64,000 nt of DNA from Mesorhizobium_G sp049840935 (GTDB lineage Bacteria; Pseudomonadota; Alphaproteobacteria; Rhizobiales; Rhizobiaceae): NCBI GenBank assembly GCA_049840935.1, contig JASGJA010000029.1, positions 62,001 to 126,000 on the forward strand. Reading direction: 5' to 3'. Shown in pieces: positions 49,197 to 57,502 of the stretch. Under the pieces are notes generated by a model, which made no database searches, was not told the origin of the DNA, and worked only from the letters and a program-made list of their open reading frames with translations. Position 1 is the stretch's first letter, and each line of letters starts with the position of its first letter. A program made the translations under genes and the position numbers.

Positions 49197-49203
49197 AACG
49201 AAA

Positions 49204-50713
49204 TCAATCTTCTTCCACGAACACTTCGTCGCGCTTTTTGCGAACACTCGGCAGAAGTACCACCACCAGCACGATCACAGCGAGCGCCAGCAATATTGCG
49301 CTGATGGGGCGTGTCGCGAATGTCGACGGATCGCCGCGCGACAGGATCATTGCGCGTCGCAGGTTTTCTTCCAGCAGCGGCCCAAGCACGAAGCCGAGCA
49401 GCAGCGGCGCCGGTTCGCAGCGCATCTTCTGCAGCATGTAGCCAAGCAGGCCGAAGAACGCGACTGCGAACAGGTCGTAAACGTTCGAATTGACGCTGTA
49501 AACGCCGATGGAACAGAACGCCATGATGATCGGGAACAGTACGTAATAGGGCACCGTCAGCAGTTTCACCCACAGGCCGATCAGCGGCAGGTTGAGGATG
49601 ATGAGCAGCAGATTGCCGATCCACATTGACGCGATGATGCCCCAGAACAGCGCGGGCTGTTCTGTCGCGACATTCGGGCCAGGGACGATGCCCTGAATAA
49701 TCATCGCGCCAATCATCAGCGCCATGACGGGGTTGGCGGGAATGCCCAGCGTCAGCATTGGAATGAACGATGTCTGTGCGCCTGCATTGTTTGCCGATTC
49801 TGGACCCGCAACGCCAGCAATTGCGCCGCGCCCAAACTCCTGCGGGTTTTTCGAAACACGCTTCTCCACCGTGTAGGACGCGAACGACGCGAGGATTGCA
49901 CCGCCGCCTGGCAAAATGCCGAGTGCTGAGCCGATAGCGGTGCCGCGCAGAATTGGCGCAAACATCTCCTTGAAGTCTTCGCGCGTAGGCATCAGGCCGG
50001 TTACTTTACTGACAAGTACCTCGCGTGTGCGTTCGTTTTCGAGGTTGCGCAGGATTTCCGCAATGCCGAAAACACCCACCGCCAAGGCCACGAAATTCAG
50101 GCCGTCCGCGTATTCATTTATGCCAAGCGTGAAACGTGGCGTGCCCGAAATAACGTCGGTGCCAACCAGACCGAGCAACAGGCCGAGCGCGACCATTGCC
50201 AGCGCCTTCACCACCGAGCCGCTAGCGAGTGCGATGGAGGAAACGAGGCCGACGATCATCAGCGAGAAATACTCCGCTGCGCCAAACTGCAACGCGATGG
50301 AGGTCAGCGGCGGTGCGAAGATCGCGACGAGAAAAGTCGAGACGGTACCTGCGAAGAAAGAGCCAATCGCGGCGACTGCCAATGCAACACCGGCGCGGCC
50401 TTTGCGCGCCATCTGGTAGCCGTCAATGGCCGTCACTGCCGATGAAGATTTCTCCGGGCATGTTGATCAGGATTGCAGTTGTGGAGCCGCCGTACTGGGC
50501 GCCGTAATAGATGCCTGCGAGCATAATTAGCGAGGAAACCGGATCACCGATCTGGAATGTGATGGGCAGCAGCATCGCGATTGTCGCGGTCGCGCCAATA
50601 CCCGGAAGCACACCGATCAGGGTGCCGAGCAGCACGCCGATCAGGCAGAATCCCATATTATAAAACGTGGTTGCGGTGGCAAAGCCGAGCGCGAGATTGT
50701 TAAAGAGTTCCAT
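49204..50713 (-). CDS. tctA: Tripartite tricarboxylate transporter large membrane subunit, with one apparent frameshift
   Basis: The 12-TM permease of a TctABC (TTT) transporter; about 502 residues after correction. MELFNNLALGFATATTFYNMGFCLIGVLLGTLIGVLPGIGATATI opens the first frame, which includes the GVLPGIG substrate motif and ends at INMPGE. Removing one A (T on the plus strand, TTT 50449-50451) joins SSSAVTAIDGYQMARKG in the second frame. The second GILPGGG motif and the IGAMIIQGIVPGPN segment confirm the family. It follows tctB with a nine-base gap in tctC-tctB-tctA, and ends before a strong terminator. The solute is chosen by TctC; DctBD upstream suggests a carboxylate. Confidence 0.9.
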
Positions 50714-50722
50714 TGTCGCGCC

Positions 50723-51184
50723 TCACAGTCCGAGCCAAGGGGCAAACGCCTGATAGGGCAAACCGAGGCCCCACAGGAACACGACATAGGAGAACACCGT
50801 CACGCACACGGACAGCACAACCGCAGCCACGACCGACATTTTATGGCTGGCAAATGATGCGACGAGCGCTGCAATGAAAATGGCCGGAACGAAACCGAGG
50901 CTGCGCACCGTCAGGCCGAAGATGATGGGCGCAGGCAAGATGAAGGCCATGCCGCGCCAGGCGATAGCGCCCAGCGGTTCGCCCTCAACACGCGTTGCCT
51001 GAACGAGAATGACCACGCCAAGCACGATCAGAATTATCGAGAGCGCCAGCGGAAAAAATCCCGGCCCCATGCGGAAGGTCGAGCCTATCTCCATGGAAAG
51101 GGACTGAACGGCGAAGAAAATGCCAACGGCCGCGAGCAATGCACCGCATGCGAGATTGGTCTTGTCGAACGTAAAGGAATTCAT
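50723..51184 (-). CDS. tctB: Tripartite tricarboxylate transporter small membrane subunit
   Basis: A 153-residue protein with four hydrophobic helices typical of TctB, opening with FDKTNLACGALLAAVGIFFAVQSL and the IGSTFRMGPGFFPLALSIILIVLGVVIL motif (the MGPGFFP loop is diagnostic). It complements TctA in the membrane; no catalytic residues are expected. It sits between tctC and tctA on the minus strand. The 90-base gap to tctC holds a hairpin that may set the ratio of binding protein to permease. Confidence 0.9.
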   Translation of the reverse strand: MNSFTFDKTNLACGALLAAVGIFFAVQSLSMEIGSTFRMGPGFFPLALSIILIVLGVVILVQATRVEGEPLGAIAWRGMAFILPAPIIFGLTVRSLGFVPAIFIAALVASFASHKMSVVAAVVLSVCVTVFSYVVFLWGLGLPYQAFAPWLGL

Positions 51185-51244
51185 GGCTTCCCCCGTTTAG
51201 GCGCGACCTTAAAAGGCCGTTCGCACTTGGTCTGGAAAAGGGGT

Positions 51245-51266
51245 GGGGCGCCGGTAATGGCGCCCC
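51245..51266 (-). other. Hairpin between tctC and tctB
   Basis: GGGGCGCC (51245-51252) and GGCGCCCC (51259-51266) form a perfect 8-bp GC stem with a 6-base loop, eight bases after the tctC stop. On the transcribed strand it is followed by ACCCCTTTTCC, so it may partly terminate or protect the tctC mRNA 3' end. Such elements often give more binding protein than permease. Confidence 0.65.
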
Positions 51267-51274
51267 AAGCTCAA

Positions 51275-52252
51275 TCAGTCAGCGTACTGGCCAGCAGCCT
51301 CGATAATCGGCTTCCAGCGCGTTATTTCGCTTTCAAGCTTTGCCTTTAGCGCCGCCGGAGTAGCGTCCGCATCCGAAGAAGGCTTGGTGCCAAGTTCAGC
51401 AAACCGCGCAACCACGTTCGGGTCTTTGAGCGCTACCTGAAGTGATTTCGACAGACGATCATTGATCTCCGCCGGGGTGCCCTTCGGGGTGTAGATGCCA
51501 TGCCAGATGGCCACCTGCATGCCCGGCAGACCGGCTTCATCGGTGGTCGGTACGTCCGGCAACACGTCGAGCCGGGCAGGGGTCGTCACGGCATAAGCCT
51601 TGATCGTTCCGCCGACAATCTGCTTGGTCGTGTTGGTGGTCTGGTCGCACATAATGTCGACCTGTCCGCCCAGAAGGTCGGTCATCGCCGGACCGGTTCC
51701 CTTGTAAGGAACGGTCACGAGCGGCGTGCCGATTGCGGACATGAACAGCATGCCGCAAAGATGCGATGCCGCACCTACGCCAGCGTTGGCCACCGTCACT
51801 GTGTCCTTGTTTGTCTTGGCGTATTCGACAAGGCTTTTGAGGTCTGTGGGCTCCAGATCCTTGCGCGCGACGATTGTCATCGGCACTTCGGTAACGAGGC
51901 CGACATAGTCAAACGCGTTCAGCGTGTCATAAGCAAGCTTACGATACAGCGTGGCACTGGTCGCCATGCCTATGTGGTGCAGCAACATCGTGTAGCCATC
52001 AGCGTCCGAGCTTGCCACGCGGCCTGCGCCGAGCGTGCCGCCTGCGCCGCCTACATTTTCTACGACGACCTGCTGACCGAGGTCTTTGGACATGGATTCC
52101 GCGACGAGGCGCGCAACAGTGTCCGTCGGGCCACCGGCTGCGAACGGAACGACCATTGTGATGGTGCGGCTTGGGTAGTCTTGTGCCTGCGCGGTAAATG
52201 CCGTCAGTGCAATAGCCGCAGCAAGGCCGAGTGAGGCCAAAATCTTGTTCAT
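51275..52252 (-). CDS. tctC: Tripartite tricarboxylate transporter substrate-binding protein (Bug family)
   Basis: A 325-residue periplasmic binding protein. The Sec signal MNKILASLGLAAAIALTAFTAQA is followed by YPSRTITMVVPFAAGGPTDTVAR, the signature of the Bug/TctC family. The mid-protein GAASHLCGMLFM and GGQVDIMCDQTTN segments form the ligand cleft. It captures a carboxylate for TctAB. ATG 52252 is preferred; the frame is open 11 codons further. It is the first tct gene, downstream of dctD on the same strand. Confidence 0.9.
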   Translation of the reverse strand: MNKILASLGLAAAIALTAFTAQAQDYPSRTITMVVPFAAGGPTDTVARLVAESMSKDLGQQVVVENVGGAGGTLGAGRVASSDADGYTMLLHHIGMATSATLYRKLAYDTLNAFDYVGLVTEVPMTIVARKDLEPTDLKSLVEYAKTNKDTVTVANAGVGAASHLCGMLFMSAIGTPLVTVPYKGTGPAMTDLLGGQVDIMCDQTTNTTKQIVGGTIKAYAVTTPARLDVLPDVPTTDEAGLPGMQVAIWHGIYTPKGTPAEINDRLSKSLQVALKDPNVVARFAELGTKPSSDADATPAALKAKLESEITRWKPIIEAAGQYAD

Positions 52253-52386
52253 GAATTTCCTCCCGATACTCAAAATTCCACGCATGATTCAAAGACCAAA
52301 CGTGGCTGCAAAATTATTTCTTTAAATTCGCGCTAAACAACCGTTCAAGGTCAGATTAGGCCGCCGAATGCGAAGCCAATTCGCAA

Positions 52387-52441
52387 AAATGGGTAAATTG
52401 GGTGACAGTTGGCGTGCTGATGTGTGAGATTCTACCCATTT
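52387..52441. promoter_or_regulatory. Inverted repeat in the dctD-tctC gap (possible operator)
   Basis: AAATGGGTA (52387-52395) and TACCCATTT (52433-52441) are perfect inverted repeats separated by 37 bases and lie between dctD and tctC. The right arm overlaps the dctD stop codon. Pairs of arms at this spacing could be activator sites, or a weak long-loop hairpin. No convincing sigma-54 -24/-12 element (GG-N10-GC) was found in the 180-base gap. Confidence 0.4.
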
Positions 52442-53790
52442 GAACCGCTGCCGTCGCCGTCGTGAGCGTCCAGCTCGTATTTCACCATCTTGTCGTAGAG
52501 TGTCTTGCGAGAGATTCCCAAGGCCTCGTAAACGCTCTTCAGCCTACCGCTGTTTCGTGCCAGTTCCTGAGCGATGATGTGCCGCTCGAATGCAGCCACC
52601 CGATCCGCCAGCTTGCCCGACGTTGCGTTTTCGGAGGCTTGCGTTTCGTTTTCCGTGTGGTCCAGCCCAAGCAGATGCCGGTCGGCGGCGTTGCGCAGCT
52701 CGCGAACATTTCCGGGCCATTCGCGCCGCGCAAGCGAAGCAAGCAGCGCATGCGGCACGGCCGGTTCGTCGCGACGATAGCGTCCCGCTGCCTCTCGCAA
52801 CAATTGCAGAAACAGCAGCGGAATGTCCTCCCGTCGCGCGGCGAGCGATGGCACTTTCAACGTGATGACATTAAGCCGGTAGAGCAGGTCGGCGCGGAAG
52901 CGCCCCGCTTCAACTTCCTTTTCCAAGTCCACCTTGCTCAGTGCGACAAACCGCGCATCCAGCGGTATTGGCTCGTTTGAGCCCAGTCGCGTTATCACCC
53001 GCTCCTGTATTACGCGCAGCAGCTTGGCTTGGAGGTTTAACGGCATGGAGGCGATTTCATCCAGCAGGATGGTGCCGCCGCGTGCATGCTCAAACTTGCC
53101 ATAGCGCGGGCGCAGAGCGCCGGGGAACGCGCCCGCCTCATGGCCGAAAAGTTCACTCTCGATCAGATCGACGGGCAGGGCGGCGCAGTTGATTGCGACG
53201 AAGGGACGTGAGGCTCGACCGCTCAAATCATGTACAGCGCGCGCCACGACCTCCTTGCCGACGCCCGTGTCACCCACGATCAGCATGTCAGCATCGGTGC
53301 CCGCTGCCGCGCGGGTCATGTAGCGTAGGTCGATCATCGCCTGCGTGCGTCCCGGCAGTCGCGTTTCCAGATCGTCGCGCTGGCCAGCGGCGGCACGCAG
53401 CGCGCGATTTTCCAGCACCAGTTGGCGGCGATCCATCGCACGCGCCGACATTTCGGCAAGGTGCCGGGTGTTGAAGGGCTTTTCGATGAAATCATAAGCG
53501 CCTTCGCGCATAGCTCTAACGGCAAGCTGAACATCGCCGTGACCCGTCACCAGAATGACTGGAATATCGGGATCGATCTCGCGAATGCGCTCCATCAGCG
53601 TCATGCCGTCCATGCCGGGCATCCGAATGTCAGAGATAACTACACCATTGAATCCGGGCGTTACGAACTCCAGCGCTTCCTCTGCGTTAGCGCATTCCTC
53701 AACCCGCAAACCTTCCAGATCGAGCGCTTGCCGAGTGGAGCGTCGCAACTCGTCCTCATCGTCAACCAGCAGCACCAACGAAGGCATCAT
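52432..53790 (-). CDS. dctD: Sigma-54-dependent response regulator, DctD-like
   Basis: A 452-residue NtrC-type activator. The receiver domain has the phosphate-accepting Asp54 in VISDIRMPG and Lys in EKPFN. The AAA+ domain has the Walker A GDTGVGKE, and the sigma-54 contact loop reads GAFPGA instead of the usual GAFTGA. The Walker B ILLDEI and RREDIPLL sensor segments follow, then a Fis-type HTH at the C-terminus (LKSVYEALGISRKTLYDKMVKY). It would respond to DctB and activate a sigma-54 promoter. It overlaps the dctB stop by four bases. The nearest candidate target is tctCBA directly downstream. Confidence 0.88.
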   Translation of the reverse strand: MMPSLVLLVDDEDELRRSTRQALDLEGLRVEECANAEEALEFVTPGFNGVVISDIRMPGMDGMTLMERIREIDPDIPVILVTGHGDVQLAVRAMREGAYDFIEKPFNTRHLAEMSARAMDRRQLVLENRALRAAAGQRDDLETRLPGRTQAMIDLRYMTRAAAGTDADMLIVGDTGVGKEVVARAVHDLSGRASRPFVAINCAALPVDLIESELFGHEAGAFPGALRPRYGKFEHARGGTILLDEIASMPLNLQAKLLRVIQERVITRLGSNEPIPLDARFVALSKVDLEKEVEAGRFRADLLYRLNVITLKVPSLAARREDIPLLFLQLLREAAGRYRRDEPAVPHALLASLARREWPGNVRELRNAADRHLLGLDHTENETQASENATSGKLADRVAAFERHIIAQELARNSGRLKSVYEALGISRKTLYDKMVKYELDAHDGDGSGSNG

Positions 53791-55637
53791 TCTGCGGCCT
53801 CTTTGTGCTGCATCCGTGCCGCATCCAATTCGAGCGTGAACAACGCACCGCCGTCTGGATGATTTTCTACGGTAAGTTGCCCACCAAAGTCTTTGATAAT
53901 ATTATATGAAATTGACAATCCAAGGCCAAGCCCCTTGCCGACTCCCTTGGTCGAATAGAAAGGATCAAAAATCCTGTCGCGTATTGCTTCGGCCACGCCG
54001 GGACCATTGTCGCGCACGGATAAGAGCACTTTTGACCCCTTACGCTGCGCACTTACGGTCACGTTGCGCTCGGCTCTGCCTTCCAACGCATCAGCCGCGT
54101 TGCTAATCAGATTTACCAGCACCTGCTGCAACCGAACTGCACCGGCACGTACCGCGAGCGTCGGCGGATCGATCCGTGTTTCAAGCGCTACGCCCGCCGA
54201 TTTCAGACGCGGCGTGACTATTTCAACCGTGTCGTTGATCACTTCTTGCAGCAGCACTGGTCCGAGCTTCTGGTTCGGCTCGCGTGCGAAATTGCGCAGA
54301 TGGCGGCTGATGGTTGCCATTCGGTCGGCGAGGCTGGAAATGCGCAGGAGATTGTCTCGTGCATCCGCACTCCGGTCCCTGTCGATCAAGGTCGCACCGT
54401 TCTCCGCGTAGGTTTTCACCGCCGCAAGTGGCTGGTTAAACTCATGCGAAAGCGCTGCCGACATCTGCCCAAGCGCGGCAAGCTTTCCTGCCTGAACAAG
54501 ATCAGATTGTGTCTGACGCAACTGCACTTCCGTCGCCCTGCGCTCCGTCACCTCGGTTTCCAACCGTTGATTGACGGCGGCGAGGTCTGCGGTGCGCTCC
54601 TCCACGCGTCGCTCAAGCTCTTCCTGCGCGGCGCGCTGTATGCGCAGGCGTTCCGCCAACTGCGCGCGTCGTTGCAGCACGAATGCCGTCGCAAGTCCTG
54701 CCAGCAATACCAGCAACACTGCTGTAATCACGCCTGTCAGCGCTTGTGCACGCGCGGCGCGCGTATCCATCAAAACGCTTACGGTCCAGCCTGCCTCCGG
54801 CATTTCCTTGGATTCGACCAGGAATTCCCGGTCAGTCCCGTTGCCGCGGATGCGGATCACATCGCGGCCATCTTCGCTAACCTGATGGGTAATCGGTAGT
54901 TCACGCAGCGGCGTATCGGCATAGCGTCGCCAGCCGCGCATTTGCGATAGGCGCTCCTCGGTCAGCGGCAGCATTCCCGCATACTGCCATTCCTTACGGC
55001 TTGTCATGAACACGATGCCTTGCGGGTCCGTCACCGTGATTTCGTAGTCACCGCTCGCCCAAGAGGCCTCGATGTCATCCAGATCGACCTTGAACACGAC
55101 GACACCGCGAATTGCGCCGCCGTCTCGCACGGGTGATGAAAAGTAATAGCCACGCTTGAGCGAGGTCGTGCCGAGTGCGAAAAACCGTCCCGGCACGCCC
55201 TTCATTGCGTCCTGATAGTAGGGCCGGTAGCTGAAATTCTCGCCGACGAAACTCAAATCCGTATCATAGTTGCTGGCGACTATTGTCGTGCCGTCCGGCG
55301 TCATCACATAGATGTCCGAGGACTTCAGCAACGCATTGATTTTTTTGAGATAAGCATTCGCCTCGTCGCGAAGCTGCGCGTTGTCCGGGTCGCGCACCAA
55401 TTCGCGGATCATATCGTGGTCTGCGATCAGCGCAGGTAGCGGTTCAAACCTGTTGAGATGTCCTTGCAGCGCTGCCACTGCCAAGCCAAGTGTGGTTTGG
55501 CCGCGCTGTGCCGTCTGCGCCAGATAGGTACGCGTTGCGAATGTGCTGCCAAACAGAGCGATGGCCAGCGCAAGGCCCGCAAAAAACGTTGCGACCCAAA
55601 TCCAGCGCTGACCCCTTATCGACTCGCGTAGCGAAAT
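53787..55637 (-). CDS. dctB: C4-dicarboxylate-type sensor histidine kinase, DctB-like, with a non-standard start
   Basis: A two-TM sensor kinase of about 616 residues. TM1 (WIWVATFFAGLALAIALFG) is followed by a periplasmic double-PAS/Cache region (LLKSSDIYVMTPDGTTIVASN; FSYRPYYQDAMKG), TM2 (ALTGVITAVLLVLLAGLATAFVL), a coiled-coil linker, HisKA with ALSHEFNQPLAAVKTY, and HATPase with NLISNAADAL, DNGPGV and GLGLGLSIS. The frame is open upstream of the first ordinary start (TTG 55484), and TM1 lies in that part. No ATG/GTG/TTG occurs there, but ATT at 55637 has GGGAGGA seven bases ahead and is used here. An undetected sequence error is the alternative. The gene starts 28 bases after the SDR stop and overlaps dctD. 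Confidence 0.85.
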   Translation of the reverse strand: MSLRESIRGQRWIWVATFFAGLALAIALFGSTFATRTYLAQTAQRGQTTLGLAVAALQGHLNRFEPLPALIADHDMIRELVRDPDNAQLRDEANAYLKKINALLKSSDIYVMTPDGTTIVASNYDTDLSFVGENFSYRPYYQDAMKGVPGRFFALGTTSLKRGYYFSSPVRDGGAIRGVVVFKVDLDDIEASWASGDYEITVTDPQGIVFMTSRKEWQYAGMLPLTEERLSQMRGWRRYADTPLRELPITHQVSEDGRDVIRIRGNGTDREFLVESKEMPEAGWTVSVLMDTRAARAQALTGVITAVLLVLLAGLATAFVLQRRAQLAERLRIQRAAQEELERRVEERTADLAAVNQRLETEVTERRATEVQLRQTQSDLVQAGKLAALGQMSAALSHEFNQPLAAVKTYAENGATLIDRDRSADARDNLLRISSLADRMATISRHLRNFAREPNQKLGPVLLQEVINDTVEIVTPRLKSAGVALETRIDPPTLAVRAGAVRLQQVLVNLISNAADALEGRAERNVTVSAQRKGSKVLLSVRDNGPGVAEAIRDRIFDPFYSTKGVGKGLGLGLSISYNIIKDFGGQLTVENHPDGGALFTLELDAARMQHKEAAE

Positions 55638-55664
55638 GCGTAAATCCTCCCGCTTTTACGGCAG

Positions 55665-56427
55665 CTAAAATGCGCTGACATATAAGCCGCCATCAACCGG
55701 AATGTTTTGTCCGGTCAGATAACCTGCATGAGCAGAGCAGAAGAAGGCGCAAATTTTGCCAAATTCCTCCGCCGTGCCGAGCCGCTTTGCCGGAATGTCT
55801 GCCGCCAGCCGCGCCTTTTGCTCGGCCTCATCAAGGTCGGCCTTGAAAGCGCCGCACAACCGATCCGTATCGAGCTTGCCGGGCAGTAGATTGTTGATCG
55901 TCACGTTGCGAGACGCGACGGTGCGCGCTACGCCAGCCATAAACGACGTCAGGCCCGCTCGCGCACCGGAGGAAAGGTCAAGCCCCGGTATCGGTACATA
56001 AACGGAAAGCGACGTGATGTTGACGATGCGCCCAAAACCGCGCTCCGCCATGCCGTCCAGCACCGCCTTGGTCATTTCGATTGGCGTGACCATGTTTTGA
56101 GTCACGCCTGCCAGAAATTGCGTCGCGGTCCAGTTCACGAAAATCGCGGCGTGGCGGCCCGCCATTATTGTTGACCAGAATATCCGGCTCCGCAAAAACA
56201 GAGAGCAATTCGCTCTGACAGCCATGATCGGAAACGTCGCCCGCAATCTCCGTAACGGAAACGCCGAAATCGCGTAGCTGTCGCGCAGTTTCCGCCAGGA
56301 TCTGCGCATTGCGTCCATTCACGGCCAGGTCACAGCCTGCTTCGGCCAGCGCCATCGCGCAGCCTTTGCCCAATCCTTTACTGGATGCGCAAACGATTGC
56401 CTTACGGCCTCGAATTCCAAGGTCCAT
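55665..56427 (-). CDS. Short-chain dehydrogenase/reductase, with one apparent frameshift
   Basis: A classical SDR of about 253 residues after correction. The first frame gives MDLGIRGRKAIVCASSKGLGKGCAMALAEAGCDLAVNGRN (NAD-binding TGxxxGxG equivalent ASSKGLG) and NNNGGPPRRDF. The second frame gives NITSLSVYVPIPGLDLSSGARAGLTSFMAGVAR and GQNIPVDGG. The break is near 56115-56119; removing one A from the AATTT run rejoins RDAFLAGVTQNM. The catalytic Tyr of the usual YxxxK motif appears replaced: the local sequence reads SSGARAGL. This occurs in some 3-oxoacyl-reductase-like proteins of this subfamily. It lies between the epimerase and dctB. The substrate is unknown. Confidence 0.8.
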
Positions 56428-56441
56428 GTAAAATCCTTCCT

Positions 56442-57425
56442 TCAGCCCCACAGTGTGGGTTCTGGTGGAGATACGGTCGAGCCATCGTATCGCAGTGCAG
56501 GGATGCGGTCACGCGCAAGCAGCAGCGGCCCGTCCAGATCGACATAGTCCGCTCCCTGTGCCAGCAGCACGGCGGGAGCCATCGCCAGCGATGAGCCAAC
56601 CATGCAGCCCACCATTATGCCGAAGCCGTCGCCGCGCGCTGCGTCACGCAGTTTCAGCGCTTCGGTCAGTCCACCCGCCTTGTCCAGCTTGATATTCACG
56701 GCATCATAACGTCCGCGCAGGCTGGCAAGATCGTCAGTCACATGCACGCTTTCATCGGCACAAATCGGCACGATATGGTCGACCGTTGCCAGCTTGGAAT
56801 CCTTGCCAGCGGGTAGGGGCTGTTCAATCAACACCACGCCGCATTCGGCGGCAATCTCCAGATGCTTTTCCAAATTGTCGTCAGTCCAGCCTTCATTCGC
56901 GTCCACGATCAGCCTGGAGTTTGGAGCCGCATTGGCGACGGCGCGCAGTCGCGACGCGTCATCGTCGGTGCCGAGCTTGATCTTGAGAAGCGGTCGCGAC
57001 GCATTCTTGCGTGCTTGTTCGGCCATGCTTTCCGCGCTTCCGAGCGAAAGCGTATAGGCAGTTATCAATGACTGCGGCGTGATCCCGCCGAGCATTTCAA
57101 CGACGCTCTTGCCCGAAATCTTCGCTTCAAGATCCCACAACGCGCAATCAACCGCATTGCGTGCGCCGCCCGCAGGCATCGCATTCAGCAGTTCCGCACG
57201 CGTCAACCCCCGCGCAATAGTGTCGCCAACCTCTTCAATCTGAATGCGCACTGATTCGAGCGTTTCGCCATATCGCTTGTATGGAACGCATTCTCCTCGA
57301 CCTTCTTTTCCCATTTCGGAAATAGTACAAACCAAAACTTCCGCTTCGGTCTTGGAACCACGAGAAATGGTGAAAGCGCCCGCAATCGGGAAGGTTTCAG
57401 CCGTGACGGAAAGGACACGCCCCAT
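56442..57425 (-). CDS. Dipeptide epimerase (L-Ala-D/L-Glu epimerase type)
   Basis: A 327-residue enolase-superfamily enzyme. The KxK catalytic motif is in RPLLKIKLG, the metal ligands are Asp in VDANEGW, Glu in LIEQPLP and Asp in ICADESV, and the second catalytic Lys is in VNIKLDKAGG. This pattern matches the L-Ala-D/L-Glu epimerases that recycle muropeptides or process dipeptides. ATG 57425 is preferred because homologues begin near this residue; the open frame upstream (to 57659) is spurious because it runs through the STAS-MlaE start on the other strand. It heads the leftward epimerase-SDR-dctB-dctD-tctCBA set; the SDR starts 15 bases downstream. Confidence 0.85.
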   Translation of the reverse strand: MGRVLSVTAETFPIAGAFTISRGSKTEAEVLVCTISEMGKEGRGECVPYKRYGETLESVRIQIEEVGDTIARGLTRAELLNAMPAGGARNAVDCALWDLEAKISGKSVVEMLGGITPQSLITAYTLSLGSAESMAEQARKNASRPLLKIKLGTDDDASRLRAVANAAPNSRLIVDANEGWTDDNLEKHLEIAAECGVVLIEQPLPAGKDSKLATVDHIVPICADESVHVTDDLASLRGRYDAVNIKLDKAGGLTEALKLRDAARGDGFGIMVGCMVGSSLAMAPAVLLAQGADYVDLDGPLLLARDRIPALRYDGSTVSPPEPTLWG

Positions 57426-57502
57426 GAATTTGCACTCTGCGAATCGCCAGTTGACCAGCCAGCAAAGTGACATGCTGCTGTCGTGCCGGTAAGAGGTTGG
57501 CG

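Noticed and set aside
52253..52431. Sigma-54 promoter upstream of tctC
   Set aside because: Candidate GG...GC pairs on the minus strand (near GGCTTCGC and GGTTGTTT) have spacing off by one base, so none fits GG-N10-GC.
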